From: Cepaea nemoralis
Taxonomy: Eukaryota > Mollusca > Gastropoda > Stylommatophora > Helicidae
Direction: 5' to 3'
Assembly: GCA_014155875.1 (NCBI GenBank)
Contig: JACEFZ010012615.1
Span: 526,118-590,117, forward strand
Length of the DNA: 64,000 nucleotides
The position numbers and the translations under genes are program-made. A model generated the notes under the pieces. The model saw only the letters and a program-made list of their open reading frames with translations, was not told the DNA's origin and made no database searches. Shown here piece by piece: positions 10,296 through 20,393 of the stretch. Numbering within the stretch: position 1 is the stretch's first letter; each line of letters opens with the position of its first letter.

Positions 10296-11246
10296 AGGAT
10301 TGATAATGAAGTGGGACAATATCAACCTATTAAGAGAGGTGTTAGGCAGGGATGTGTAATGTCTCCAGATCTTTTTTTCCCTATACAGTGAAAATATTTT
10401 CAGAAATGTAGAAGATATAAATGGAATCAGCATTGGAGGACGAAACATCAATAACATTAGATATGCAGATGAAACAGTATTGATTGCAGACTATGCACAA
10501 GATCTACAACAATTAGTAGACGCAGTTGTTGTACACAGCAAGCAGCTGGGGTTGGAATTAAATTGTAAGAAGACACAGGTTATGGTTGTCACTAGGAAGA
10601 ACGAAGTACCACAATGTAATATACAAGTAAATGGGAATATTCTTCAACAAGTGAATCGGTACAATTATCTCGGAACAGTCATAGCATCTGATGGGAGATG
10701 CCTTGAAGATATTAGAACAAGAATCGACATGGCGAAAGTAGCCTTTAGCAAGATGAAAAACATTCTGACCAATAAAAAGATGTCAATTGAAACGAGAAAA
10801 AGAGTCTTGAGGGGGTACATAGAGCCTGTTCTTTTGTATGGATGTGAAACTTGGACAATGTGCAGTCAAGCTGAAAAACATCTGATGGCTGCAGAAACGT
10901 GGTTTCTGAGGAAAATGCAAAGAATACCATGAACAGACAGAAAAACCAATGACCAAGTACTACAGGAGACAAATGAAAATCGTAGATTGATTAGAGAAAT
11001 TAAACGTAGACAGTCAAAATTTTTTGGACATGTAATGAGAATAAATGGACTGTAGAACTTAGTGACAACTGGCAAGATCGAAGGGAACAGACCAAGAGGA
11101 AGACCGAGAGGAAAATATCTGGATGGCTTGGCCACATGGCATGGACGAGACAGGAACACTGAGCTAATCCACGACTCTGGTGATCGAGTGAAATGGCGAC
11201 TCATGACCGCCCACGCTTTCCCGCATGGCACATGATTGATTGATTG
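10296..11246 (+). mobile_element. 5'-truncated LINE with RT domain, 10-bp TSD
   Basis: The frames encode the second half of a non-LTR reverse transcriptase: GVRQGCVMSPDLF (usually GVRQGC.LSP), then RYADETVLIAD (YADD palm motif with D to E in the second acidic position). GLELNCKKTQVMV, RGYIEPVLLYGCETWT and the C-terminal SKFFGHVMR, GKIEGNRPRGRPRGKYLDGL follow. Stops at about 10930 (TGA) and 11054 (TAG), and a shift near 10375, make it inactive. It ends HGT-stop and an ATTG tail. AGCTG[CT]CATA flanks both ends (10286-10295 and 11247-11256), the duplication expected of target-primed insertion. 5' truncation is typical of the class. The clade is not assigned. Confidence 0.9.
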
Positions 11247-11560
11247 AGCTGTCATAATTCAGTGCATACTAATTGCCACGGTCCTTTGTGTATGACATGC
11301 ATTCTCACCCCTACGTCAGCGTCTGTGACTGAGATTACTTTCATGTTCGGCTGTATGCAAATATATTTATATTAATAAATGCTACATCCTGAAATACTAG
11401 CTTAACATGCCGTTTGAACTGAATCAACTCCATACAACAGTACTCTCCATATTGTCAGCCAACAAAAGACCGGAATACCTTATTAAATAAGCAAATATCG
11501 CTGCCAGAATTCAGTGCATAAAAATTTCCATGGCTCCTTTGTGTAGATAAGACAGTCGTG

Positions 11561-11849
11561 GCAGTTAACAAAGACGTATACATTTATGTTATTTTAAACA
11601 TGTCTATAACACGTTCTAGGTTTACATTTACGCAGCTGTCCGTGCCACTGGCATGTGTTTTATGTCAAAAATTAAATTCGGTTAGACGACCGTTCCGCCC
11701 CATTCAGCATGCAAAAATGTTCAGCATGTGAAAGTATGTGGAGGGTGTCACTGCGACCCTTAAACGGTTGTCGTAGACTTTAGTAATCGAAATAGATCAC
11801 TGTTTCTGAAAGTGAAAATGTTCTAGAAGCTCCATAATGGATGCAGAAA
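11561..11849. other. No gene; stray minisatellite unit
   Basis: Holds diverged relatives of the 32-bp unit (TTTCTGAAAGTGAAAATG near 11808, CAGCATGTGAAAGTATG near 11722). Nothing else is supported. Confidence 0.5.
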
Positions 11850-12740
11850 ATAAAACCAGACCTGCTAAAGTCCAAAGCCATAAAAAAAATACACATAAGA
11901 TAATAAAGAAGTCGGGAAGCAGATAACGGCGGATAAAAGCCAATAGTTAGATAACCTAGCAGAAGAGGTGAAGAAGGGGCAACGAAAGAAAACCGTACAT
12001 CGCGTTACGTTACCACGAAGGGAATATATTCAACTAAGCGGACTAATTAAATACAGTGATGGGAAAATCCACATCAACATTAAAAATTAAATGAACAGAT
12101 GGGCTAAATACTTTGAGGAACTTCTAATTAGACCAGTCAAAACAGATCCCCCAGATATTCAGCCTGCATAAGTGGAGCTAGATATGAACTGTAGGAAATT
12201 AACTAAAGAAGATATTAGAAAAACTATCAAGCTTCTGAATGATGTGAAAGCTGCTGGTGCAGATGGTTTCTCAGCAGGAAGCTACTAAAGCAATTACAGA
12301 CACCTGAGCTGAATTACTGATCCATTATTTAGTAGAGTCTGTGAGATTTTGGCATACTACTGAACGTAAACTTGACAAGAGATTACAAATACCTAAAAAT
12401 TGCTTGTGTTGACTGCTACGTCATGTATAGGATATGCAACTAACTTGTAATTGGGAGCTTTAGAAAAGTAGATTGAAGCAACGAATATCCGTTGAAGCTA
12501 TCAAACTTATGTGATATGCAGGATTGAGGGAATTATCGAGTACTAATGCTATTGTCATTTCCTTTGAAAATATTGAGGGTTTTTTTTCCTGGAGAAACTA
12601 AGAGATTCCATTGACAAACAGCTTAGGTATCAACAGGCAGGCTGCTCACCAAGCAGAGCCTGCAGGGGCCACATAGCCACATTAGTCATATTACTTGTAA
12701 TAGTGAAAAGAATTGAAATAAATTCACTATTGGATATTGG
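11850..12740 (+). mobile_element. Degenerate LINE RT N-terminal half
   Basis: Blocks of translated similarity to non-LTR reverse transcriptase occur in order across several frames. RWAKYFEELLIRP comes first, then LTKEDIRKTIKLLNDVKAAG with ADGFSAG (usually AI..LK.GKAAG.DG). IDKQLRYQQAGCSPSRACR (usually EQAGFR.GRS) and HIATLVILL follow. Frame shifts and stops lie between the blocks. The catalytic YADD region is not reached. Confidence 0.75.
12400..12445 (+). mobile_element. SINE S2 3'-end fragment inside LINE remnant
   Basis: GTGTTGACTGCTACGTC followed by AGGATATGCAACTAACT matches the 3' end of the S2 family at 24830, 29750 and 45605 (in reverse there). A short fragment only. Confidence 0.5.
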
Positions 12741-12744
12741 AATT

Positions 12745-12850
12745 AGTTAGTTAGTTAGTCGAGGTTCCAACTTCACGGCAAAGGGTCGTCCCCATTATGC
12801 TCCATTCCCGTGCCAGCGAATATCACACAAAATGCTCCCCACTGTCCAAT
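12745..12850 (-). mobile_element. SINE 3' end with (ACTA)n tail
   Basis: On the minus strand, GGAATGGAGCATAATGGGG then ACCCTTTGCCGTGAAGTTG ends in ACTAACTAACTAA. The same end is at 48350-48480 on the plus strand (CGGAGCATAATGGGGTGACC). Two independent copies establish the family. Confidence 0.75.
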
Positions 12851-13379
12851 TTGAAAGGTGGAATAGACGGGAGTCTCGGCAATTCAACAAGCCCGCACAG
12901 GCACACTGTGCATAATGCCGCCGTCAGAATGTCAACACAAAATTCATCCACGAATACCACAGTTCATCGTCGATGGACTCTGCAGTCACCAGAAAGACCT
13001 CATTGATCCGGGTTTTCTCACATGGTTCGGTCTCTGCTTGCTTGCTTGCTTGCTTGTGTTCGTTGGCTTGAGCTCCAACGCGAAGTCCTGTATGTCGGAT
13101 GAAGGCATCCTGTTGTCCAACATCAGTGTGATGTCATACAGGACCTGAGGTTTGCGTGAGTATCCGTTGTCCCATGTCTGGCTTATTGGTGTGCAGACTG
13201 GTGGTTCCTCGCCATACAGGCAGACACTCTCCGACTTCGGAGGAATCGGCGATTCTATTGACTTTAGGCTGGACCCCGAAGGGACCTGTTGCCCAGGACG
13301 CTCGACGAGGACGCGTCAATAGGTCTTGGCCACTGTATATAACCCGGCCCTGGTTCCTTGGAAACACCTCTGCGTCCCG
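12851..13379. other. No supported gene
   Basis: Overlapping frames of 60-120 codons occur on both strands in a GC-richer stretch. None shows a motif or intron signals. A (CTTG)n run of about 6 units is at 13034-13055. Confidence 0.45.
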
Positions 13380-13508
13380 CTCGGTCTCTTACCGCAGGGT
13401 GTCCCGCCGAAAGTGTCGCATAAAGCATGAACTCCGCAGCTTCAGCGCCGACTCCCAGGAGTCTCCCGAAAAATGCACTCGTGAACTGAAAGGGCAAAAC
13501 AGTCAATT
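13380..13508 (-). mobile_element. SINE S4, 5'-truncated
   Basis: The reverse complement contains TTCAGTTCACGAGTGCATTT, GGGAGACTCCTGGGAGTCG and GCGGAGTTCATGCTTTATGC. These match the body of the fuller copy at 25845-26087. The tRNA-like head is missing. Confidence 0.75.
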
Positions 13509-13908
13509 CAGCAACCGCCGGTAGCCATTGTTCCGAACATGCAGTTCACTGTACAGGACAGATGTAAAAGCATTCCACGCGACTTTCACAGCTCACGGTG
13601 TCGCCCACGCACTCTCAGAAGCAGAGCGACGGAACCATGTACTACCAGTCTAACATGAGGAAAATGCGATTGCAAACCGTAGCTGCAAGCATAAACACGC
13701 CACAGGCCTTAACGGATCAACGCCTAACCGCCATGCTGGCGACCGGAAGTTCGGATATTCGGAATTGTGGACTATGAAAAGGCACTTACGGGAATTCACT
13801 TTGAAAACAGATGAATCATTATGGGATCCCACGGACAAGCATTAACTTATTAAACGCAACACATAAAGACATGATATACAGAACTATTCATAAGGTAATA
13901 CTGATAAA
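13509..13908. other. No recognisable feature
   Basis: No frame or repeat I can support between the SINE and the mariner target TA. Confidence 0.45.
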
Positions 13909-13910
13909 TA

Positions 13911-14892
13911 CGAAGGGAAGTCAATAAGTCATAAATGGCTGTAGAAATATAACTACCAGGGAGAGTCAATAGGTAAGTTACACAGTTCTGTGGGATGGCA
14001 GGTAAATGTAGTTGGTGTTTTCTACAGGTGCCATTAGGTGACAGGAACATCGAACTTTATATTCCCGTTCGTCAGGTGGCGCTAGGTGTCTCATGCACAT
14101 GGGCAGCGGGTAAACAAAATGGCGACTGTACTTACGGGGTGTACAATCAAAGCAGCAACGTGCTGTTGTGCGTTTTTTGTCGGGCAAAGGGACTGCCTGC
14201 GAAGGACATTCATAAGCAAATGCTTCCTGTTTATGATGACAAATGTTTGTTCCGTAAAGCGGTGCATAGCTGGGTAGAAACCATCCTTCTTCGTCTTGTG
14301 TGCAAAAATTCAAGGTTACGCCATTAGCAGGGAAGGTTATGCTGACAGTGTTCTGAGATTGTCAAGGAGTGCTTTTAACCTATTTCAAGAAGAAAGGTGA
14401 CAATCTGAATTCTGAATCGTGCTGTGAAGTTCTATCGATGCTTCATGATGCAATTTGAAGAAAAAGTCCAGGACTGCTGACTAGAGGAGTGTTGTTTCTT
14501 CACGGCAATGCCAGACCACATACGGCTCGATTAACTCAGAAGAAAATTAACCAACTAAGGTGGGAAGTTCTGGAACATCCACCTTACAACCCCGACTTAG
14601 CCCTTAGCGATTTCCACCTTTTTGGTTCACTGAAACCCACCTTGGCGGGAAATATTTCGCGAATGACGCCGAATGTGAAGTAAAAATGTGATTTAGAAAA
14701 CAGAGCACGCAGTTCTATGCAGCCGGTTTGGAAGGACTGATAAAACGATGGGATAAGTGCATCAGTGTTGGTGGAAATTATATTGAGAAATGAAGGGACA
14801 ATGTATGTATAAAAATAAACTAGTTTAAAATTATTATCATATTTAACTATTTTTCTACAGCCAATTGTGACTTACTTATTGACTCCCGCTCG
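13911..14892 (+). mobile_element. mariner element, inactive, TA-flanked
   Basis: The ends are inverted repeats: CGAAGGGAAGTCAATAAGT at 13911 and, reversed, CGAGCGGGAGTCAATAAGT at 14892. Both continue into a GGCTGTAGAAA block. TA flanks both sides (13909-13910, 14893-14894), the mariner target duplication. The coding remnant has the helix-turn-helix region (RAKGLPAKDIHKQM, LFRKAVHSWVE) at about 14180-14285. The C-terminal catalytic part (FLHGNARPHTARL, HPPYNPDLALSDFHLFG) is at 14489-14640. The middle of the transposase, with the first acidic residue, is largely missing. The second acidic position, normally HDN, reads HGN. Intact mariners are about 1.3 kb; this is 982 bp. Confidence 0.92.
14489..14683 (+). 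pseudogene. mariner transposase C-terminal fragment
   Basis: An open stretch inside the mariner at 13911-14892 covers the DDE/D C-terminal half. HGNARPHTA stands where HDNARPHTA is expected, so the second metal-binding Asp is Gly. PPYNPDLALSDFHLFG keeps the third acidic residue. The remaining C-terminal residues continue past a stop in another frame up to about 14790. Not expected to be functional. Confidence 0.9.
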
Positions 14893-14953
14893 TACATTGA
14901 GGAATCTTGTTATAGTATATACAGACAGTCCTTTCTCTGGAACTCACATGGCT

Positions 14954-14954
<1 letters not shown>

Positions 14955-15002
<48 letters not shown>

Positions 15003-15028
15003 GAGAGAGAGCGGGAGAGAGAGAGCGG

Positions 15029-15062
<34 letters not shown>

Positions 15063-15084
15063 AGAGCGAGAGAGAGAGAGAGAT
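14955..15084. repeat. (GA)n microsatellite
   Basis: GA dinucleotides with GCGG and G-run interruptions, about 130 bp. Frames across it are Glu-Arg or Leu-Ser translations without meaning. Confidence 0.95.
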
Positions 15085-15759
15085 TCTAAAAGCACAAAGA
15101 AGAGCATTATGATAGATGAAAATTCGGGGAAGGAGCTGGGAAGATAGCAATGGACTGGGCAGCTTAACGTAAGTTGGTTTTGGGGAATAAACAGAAGAAA
15201 CATCGAGGAAATACATATATTTGTTTATACGTACACACATTTAATGCAAGTGACACATAAAAGCATATTTAAAAATGAGCACACGCGTATTTATTGTGTA
15301 GGGAATTAAAGGTTCATTGAAAAATACAAACACGTTTAACTATAATCACATCTATGGGTTTAAGTTTGTCTAAATTATCTTATAAATAAATCACGAAATG
15401 CAGCTACCGCTGGAGCAAACAGATAATCTGTAATATGACACACACACACACCGCAGTTCAGTTCACTTACCAAGTATTTGCTAATTCTTCATGTTACTTC
15501 AGTGGAATTAAAACATATAAGTATTAATTATATAGATTCGTGTAAACGGGAATTTAACGGTTACAATTGTCGAACATCGTCAAAGACTGCGTGTGGTAAA
15601 GCCAATACTCCTTACTAAATTAAAATCATCTAAAACATAGTGCAACAATCAAGATCTCATGGCCTGTCCAACACTGTACTTATTAGAATTAAACAAACAA
15701 CATGTTAACACACCGTCAAGTGCATTTGGGTATATGATGCTACGCCCATATTGTATAGA
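15085..15759. other. No recognisable feature
   Basis: AT-rich. A short CA run at 15439-15450. No coding support. Confidence 0.5.
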
Positions 15760-15955
15760 TCACTCGGAACTCTAGGGTCATCTGGTCAAGATAAAATCGC
15801 CCGTCGTTACTTCACGAGACATTTCCTGGTACCCATTTTAGGCTGCGTAGACCAAGGCAACGCAGGTCAATTGTTTTGATCGGACCCACCCCGATAGAGA
15901 TCAAACCCATTACCGCCTATCCGGCAGGCGAGCGTCTAGCGACTATGATAGCTCA
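15760..15955 (-). mobile_element. tRNA-derived SINE, family S1
   Basis: The minus strand has GACGCTCGCCTGCCGGATAG, a degraded B box near 15905 (GGTTTGATCTC), and a body with AATTGACCTGCGTTGCC and a TACCAGGAAATGTCTCGTG-like block. It matches the copy at 1375. Confidence 0.6.
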
Positions 15956-15967
15956 GCTCCTACTTTC

Positions 15968-16387
15968 TTAAATTCCTTCAGTATAAATTGTTTCAGTATA
16001 AATTGTTTCAGTATAAATTGTTTCAGTATAAATTGTTTCAGTATAAATTGTTTCAGTAGAAATTGTTTCAGTAGAAATTGTTTCAATAGAAATTACTTCA
16101 GAAGAAATTGTTTCAGTAAAAATTGTTTTAGTAGAAATTGTATCACTAGAAATTGTTTCAGCAGAAATTGCTTCAGTAGAAATTGTTTCAGTAGAAATTG
16201 CTTCAGTAGAAATTGTTTTAGTAGAAATTGTTTCAGTAGAAAGATAATCCAAAAACTCAAACATATGCTGGGCAGATAACATTCCGAAATATATCAGGAA
16301 AACACTGGTAGAAAGTAACAAGTTGGCACGATTCAGGCACACTTGAGGAGAAAAAGGCAAGATGAATGCAACGAGACTGATGCCCAA
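15968..16387 (-). CDS. ORF over a 15-bp minisatellite (TETIS/TETIY repeats)
   Basis: A 139-codon frame begins with a hydrophobic segment (MGISLVAFILPFSPQVCLNR and a second stretch LLLSTSVFLIYFGM). It then consists of about 18 five-residue repeats, mostly STETI or YTETI, encoded by a 15-bp unit at about 15975-16245. A 15-bp unit keeps the frame open automatically, so openness is weak evidence. Several units keep S/T-x-T/A-I despite base changes. No promoter, intron or homologue is visible. It could be a small secreted Thr-rich protein, but a plain minisatellite is more likely. Confidence 0.25.
   Translation of the reverse strand: MGISLVAFILPFSPQVCLNRANLLLSTSVFLIYFGMLSAQHMFEFLDYLSTETISTKTISTEAISTETISTEAISAETISSDTISTKTIFTETISSEVISIETISTETISTETIYTETIYTETIYTETIYTETIYTEGI
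15975..16245. repeat. 15-bp minisatellite, about 18 copies
   Basis: The plus-strand unit TTTCAGTAGAAATTG or TTTCAGTATAAATTG is repeated about 18 times. The first units are TATAA type and the later ones TAGAA type. Confidence 0.95.
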
Positions 16388-16534
16388 ACAACCTCCTGGG
16401 TTATAGAGGAGGGCAAGGTAAATCTTCCTCTTCTGTTTTCAACTTTCGAGTGCAGTGCGCCACAACCTATGCACGTCACAGGCCAGTGTGGCCGACTTCT
16501 GAATATATTTGTGTAAGGTGTACTTCCTCTAGAT

Positions 16535-16905
16535 CAGTGGTTCTCAACCTTCATGGCCCATGCACCCCTTCACCATGTTCAGAATGTCACCCCCCCCCCC
16601 CACCTTTCGTATTTCCTCCCTATAAAGTTCCCCCACCCCTACATAGTATACGTAAACATGGAAGGTGAATTTAACAACACATACTAGAACAAGTCTAGAC
16701 GTCTACATAAAACGTGATTTGCGGGTCCACTTATGTTATAAAACGAATCTCAGAAGGGCGAGAAGTACAGAATCGTAAAGTATAGAGGGAAAAACAATAT
16801 CAAGTAATCGGTTCTTGTATTAACGCGATCTTGAAATAATCTGAATTCCCCCCCTCCCCTACCCCTCCCCCGGAAACCCTAAAATTCCCCACTGGGGGGA
16901 ATTCC
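16535..16905. mobile_element. hAT-type MITE, right end lost
   Basis: Starts CAGTGGTTCTCAACCTTCAT, an hAT-like terminus, and shares its interior with the complete copy at 34240-34707, including the ACAATATCAAGTAATCGGTT block and the C-rich right third. Here the right TIR is replaced by unrelated sequence after the G-run at about 16895. Confidence 0.85.
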
Positions 16906-16924
16906 ATCTAAGGCAACGGGCTCA

Positions 16925-17195
16925 GTCTACCTGTGGGTAGGCTTACTTTTCCTACAAATTTGCGATGTCTAACTTCCGTGGGATCTTTAACGTGTCCAAC
17001 TTGCACACGGGAACCTCATGTCCTTTTGCTTTATCCGACAAGGCTAGGTAACCGATCTCACTACCCACGAGATCTGGGGGTTTTGTGTGTGATATCATTA
17101 GATACCAAAGGTTCATTCATGGAAACACTTGCAGCCCTCTGCAGGAATCGAACCGAGTACCTTCTGGTCCTAAAGCGGGCACCGTAACACTTGTA
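16925..17195 (-). mobile_element. tRNA-derived SINE, family S5
   Basis: On the minus strand a head with GTGTTACGGTGCCCGC and an exact B box GGTTCGATTCC leads into a body with ACATGAGGTTCCCGTGTGCA and GACACGTTAAAGATCCCAC. Fragmentary relatives are at 26745-26890 and 48680-48760. The CCA-accepting arms do not form a tRNA. Confidence 0.75.
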
Positions 17196-17529
17196 GGAAT
17201 AGTGCTGGTATTTTATTTGGAAGAATGTTCTTACTTTAGCAGGTTCGTGTGGCCAGGTGGTATGTTTATTCTTTTTTCTTTTCGACCGTGAAACCCAATG
17301 AGAGGTCACGTTAAGGAACGACTGAACACCACTGCAATGGCAGCTCATTTATCTCCAGCCCATATGTGTTTGTCTCCTTGTGTAGTTTCCTCCGGCCCCA
17401 CTGGGTCATCCTACACAAAGTAACCGAGAATTACCATCTCACTTACAACTAAGCAAAATAGATACATGCAGCTTAGCAGGATCTTCATCTTTTCAGTATT
17501 TCATCTTAGTATTGTCTAAATGTCTTGCA

Positions 17530-17960
17530 GGGGTCTGCTTCTTCTTATACTTCATGTGGCGTGGCTGTGGTGATCGTGCCTGTCCACAGCCTTTTGACTT
17601 GTGTACTGGATAGTCGTCTTAGTTGTTGATGCTCCTCCCTGCCATGATGTCAAATGTCCAGAATCATCTCTCTTGGTCCCCCCCCCCTACCTTTCCTCCT
17701 CTCCATCTTTCCCATTGTGATGACGTACTCCAGTGTATCCCTTCACATGACATACCCAGAGAATGTGAACTGTTTTCTTCTGATGCGAGCAAACAGTTTT
17801 ACTTTGTGAGTTGATTTCTTTCATGATATCATCATTACTCTTGTTTATCCATCCGTGATGTTTTCACCATTCTTATATAAAACTACATATTCGCAATTTA
17901 CACAGAATCCCTGAGCAATCTGCTAATTGTCTACGATTCACTTCCGTATATCAGGATTGG
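17530..17960 (-). mobile_element. LINE C-terminal remnant with (GAA)n tail
   Basis: Near 17545-17610 the minus strand reads KRLWTGTITTATPHEV, matching the LINE 3' end at 22946 (RKLWTDMITNTTRL). Upstream, broken frames contain VHILWVCHVKGYTGVRHHN. A short TTC run at 17537 is the tail. Confidence 0.5.
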
Positions 17961-18100
17961 AACAATAGAGCTCTTACAAAATATGTCCCTCACATCGTGA
18001 GACAAAGATGATATGAGTTATGATTTATGAGCTAAGAATCGACATCACTGCGTTTGGGACATTCTCACACGCGCTCAACAACCAGCGAAGAGTCATACAG

Positions 18101-18372
18101 CTAATAATTCCAACTGTCATCTGATTGAAAGTTCTCCTGGTCTTCCCTCTCGGTTTTGAGGATCATCCAGAACCACTGCTGATCCCCCGCCATAGCATCC
18201 TCTGGACACACGGGGACATACATCCTCTGTTCCAACGCTTTCTCCACCTGGTCCCACAGGCGCCTGAACATCTCTCCCTTGTCCATAGGTAATCTACCTC
18301 CGACAAGTGCATTCCCTGCCAGCCTATCAGCCTGTGCATTCCCCTCGCACACCCACATGACATGCATGGCAA
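18101..18372 (-). mobile_element. LINE RNase H domain fragment
   Basis: The frame MHVMWVCEGNAQADRLAGNA resembles the C-terminal core of LINE-encoded RNase H (WVPGH.G..GNE.AD.LA). The terminal acidic Asp of ..ADRLA is kept, while the usual H of PGH is lost (VCEG). GRLPMDKGEMFRRLWDQVE follows. A related, more broken RNase H is at 48857-49370. Confidence 0.6.
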
Positions 18373-18564
18373 AGATAAACTGTAGGGTTACATGAACATT
18401 AATAGTTGGGGGACCCTTGTTGTCACTGAATAAACAAATTCACATGGATAGATCTGTAGATCTGCACTCAAAGGCCAACCAGTACCTGGGAATTTATTGT
18501 ACATGACATCAACGTGACATATATGCAAGGTTTAAAAGAACATCTAGGTAAAAAGTAAGGTCTA

Positions 18565-19068
18565 ATGAAAGTAAGGAAACCGGGTACAATTAATCCTTGG
18601 AAATTCGCTGAAGACCTAACTGGGCTCCGAGATTTGTTTCTTGCAATACTTACTCTATTATGTGTGTGTATCTGGGAGCTGTGTGTGCAAATGTCAAGTA
18701 AAATTACGCTGTTAGTTGTGGCAGCTGTTTTACCATATAGAGACTCCGCCGGTGTCTACGTTATTACAGCGTTGTTATTCGCCAGTTTATACATACTGTG
18801 TTTGTTTTTATGTAAAATCATTCCAGCGGTTATGTGCTTCTTCCCATTATGTTCCATTCTGCTAACCGTTCATTTATCCGTTCTTTTTCTGGATTTTCCT
18901 TTCCCAGTTCTATTTATCGGACCACTTCTTGGATGTCGAAATAAGTATTCTTTTGTTTTATATATTTGTATTGTTTTGGTTTTCTTGTTTGTTGATAAAG
19001 ACTTCGGTCGAAACATTCACCTGTGTCTGTATATGTTTTTTTTCCATTCATGGAGCTTCAATTCGTAG
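18565..19068 (+). CDS. Hydrophobic 167-codon ORF, unrecognised
   Basis: An ATG-started frame with several hydrophobic stretches (for example about residues 50-60, 66-90, 93-120 and 131-142), Cys- and Phe-rich. I do not recognise a family. The plus strand is T-rich here, which favours long hydrophobic frames by chance. Its end lies next to the minus-strand poly(A) signal of the gene at 19244-20280. Probably spurious. Confidence 0.12.
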   Translation: MKVRKPGTINPWKFAEDLTGLRDLFLAILTLLCVCIWELCVQMSSKITLLVVAAVLPYRDSAGVYVITALLFASLYILCLFLCKIIPAVMCFFPLCSILLTVHLSVLFLDFPFPVLFIGPLLGCRNKYSFVLYICIVLVFLFVDKDFGRNIHLCLYMFFFHSWSFNS

Positions 19069-19076
19069 TTTGTATT

Positions 19077-19082
19077 TTTATT
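19077..19082 (-). promoter_or_regulatory. Poly(A) signal AATAAA
   Basis: A canonical AATAAA on the minus strand, about 160 nt past the stop of the exon at 19244-20280. It sits in AT-rich 3' UTR-like sequence and supports that exon being terminal. Confidence 0.5.
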
Positions 19083-19243
19083 TAGACCCCTATTCAGTTA
19101 TAAGGTTGACACCATGCTTTGCCTAGGTAATAACTTGTTCATACTACTATCACAATGAAACTAAAACTATATATAAATAAATTCTAAACAACTGTTTGAT
19201 CTTTCCATGATCTCTAGAAACGTGGATATCACCAAAATCGATG

Positions 19244-20280
19244 TCAGTCTCTGAAGTGCAATCCCTCGCCGAAATTAACCGCTATATCGTTTAGAGTAAG
19301 ATCATCATCAAAGTCTAAACACCTGGACAAAACTACTCCGACATTCACAGTTAAATCCCCAAATATAGCTTGGGCTTGTTTCAAAAGTCTTTCTTTTAAG
19401 CGTCTTTTGCTTTCCTCGGCTTCCTGGCGCATCAAAGGACTAGATATAAATGTTAATATAGAATGTCCTCCTTCGATGAGTCGCCATTTGATTTCAGTTA
19501 TTTGATCGTTTGAGAGAAAACCTGGCCCAAGAGGGATTCCATTAATTAACCTGGGTAGCTTTCTCAGACACGTTCCTGGAATGACGTCATCACTAAAGAG
19601 TGGACGAAGCGTCAAATGAATGAAGTAGCAATGCCGAGAATCGTCGTCCTTCTGAACGGAACGAACTAACGACACAGCATCCTGCGGTCTAATAGTAAAT
19701 AGGGATGATGGAGGCGGCGTGGAAAATGGAGAACGGGGTGGCGAATTATACGACTGATGACTCATGTTTGAAATCTGCACTTGTACGTCAACAGCCACAG
19801 GCAAACGTATAGCCCACACAAGCAGGGGATGAGGGCAAATTTATGGATAAAGGCAATTCCAGATCTGGCCGTAATACGATGCTATTAGTCTCCTCCGATC
19901 TTCCAACAGCTTCTGCTGAAGCACCACCAAGGTTATCTCGCTGAACAGATCCAGGTGATAACTGAATGGACCTAGATGACAAATCTTGAAAACCTACAGC
20001 TTCCTCTTGCTGGAGACGTCGATCACGATGTAGATGTCCCTGAGGTCTCTGACGATGATCTATATCACCGTTGTCGAAGTTGAGTGGTTGCTGGTGTCTG
20101 ATATTGTCAAGCACTCCGATATGTGTATCGCTGTGTCTGCGACTAATTACCGCCGGAAATAGCGCATGAGTGTTGATGTCTCCTGCCAGTAAAGGGGACA
20201 AACCCATTGGTTGTTTCTATAAGTCCAACACTGGGTAATGGGTTTTCCCTAAACTCACGCCACCCTGCCACGATTGTGTT
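19244..20280 (-). pseudogene. Terminal exon of an unrecognised gene, two frame breaks
   Basis: The exon starts just after a strong 3' splice site (pyrimidine-rich TTTCTGTATCTTGCAG). It codes in three successive frames: about 27 residues beginning NTIVAGWREFRENPLPSVGL, then a His/Gln/Arg-rich part (LLAGDINTHALFPAV, RDRRLQQEEAVGFQDLSSRS). The last part is Pro/Ser-rich and then apparently globular (MSHQSYNSPPRSPF, PRLINGIPLGPGFLSNDQIT, SKRRLKERLLKQAQAIF, acidic tail ending GEGLHFRD-stop). Both frame changes go the same way and both fall at a CCCC run (G4 on plus, 20194-20197 and 19825-19828), so about 345 codons would be open if each run were one base shorter. No family recognised. It is unlike the repeat-encoded frames around it. 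Either a real gene with assembly indels or a young pseudogene. Confidence 0.5.
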
Positions 20281-20300
20281 CTGCAAGATACAGAAATAAT
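20281..20300 (-). promoter_or_regulatory. 3' splice site of the terminal exon
   Basis: Reverse complement ATTTCTGTATCTTGCAG ends in AG at 20281-20282 and fits the metazoan acceptor consensus. Upstream exons are not identifiable within the following repeats. Confidence 0.5.
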
Positions 20301-20393
20301 ACATCGGTTATGTTTATTTTTAGACTAACAAAAACAACAGCATGTATATCAATCACAATGAATAGCTGCTAAACTATGTTATTATCATTATAA

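Larger units (their letters stand above)
9937..11560. repeat. Ancient tandem duplication, copy 1 carrying two insertions
   Basis: Blocks GATTACTTTCATATTCGGCT, ATAAATGCTACATTCTGAAA, ACTCCATGCAACAGTA and AATTCAGTGCATA occur at 9937-10295 plus 11247-11305, and again compactly at 11328-11546. Copy 1 is interrupted by a foldback element (10004-10156) and a LINE (10296-11246). Copy 2 therefore serves as the near-empty site for both. Confidence 0.85.

Noticed and set aside
10480..10932. A functional reverse transcriptase gene
   Set aside because: The second acidic residue of the YADD palm is Glu, the N-terminal half is missing, and stops follow at about 10930 and 11054.
13156..13524. 122-codon frame in a GC-richer stretch
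   Set aside because: Its second half is the reverse of SINE S4 and the first half has no motif.
18565..19068. 167-codon multi-membrane-span protein
   Set aside because: Kept only as a very low confidence feature. T-rich DNA gives such frames by chance, and no family resemblance or gene signals were found.
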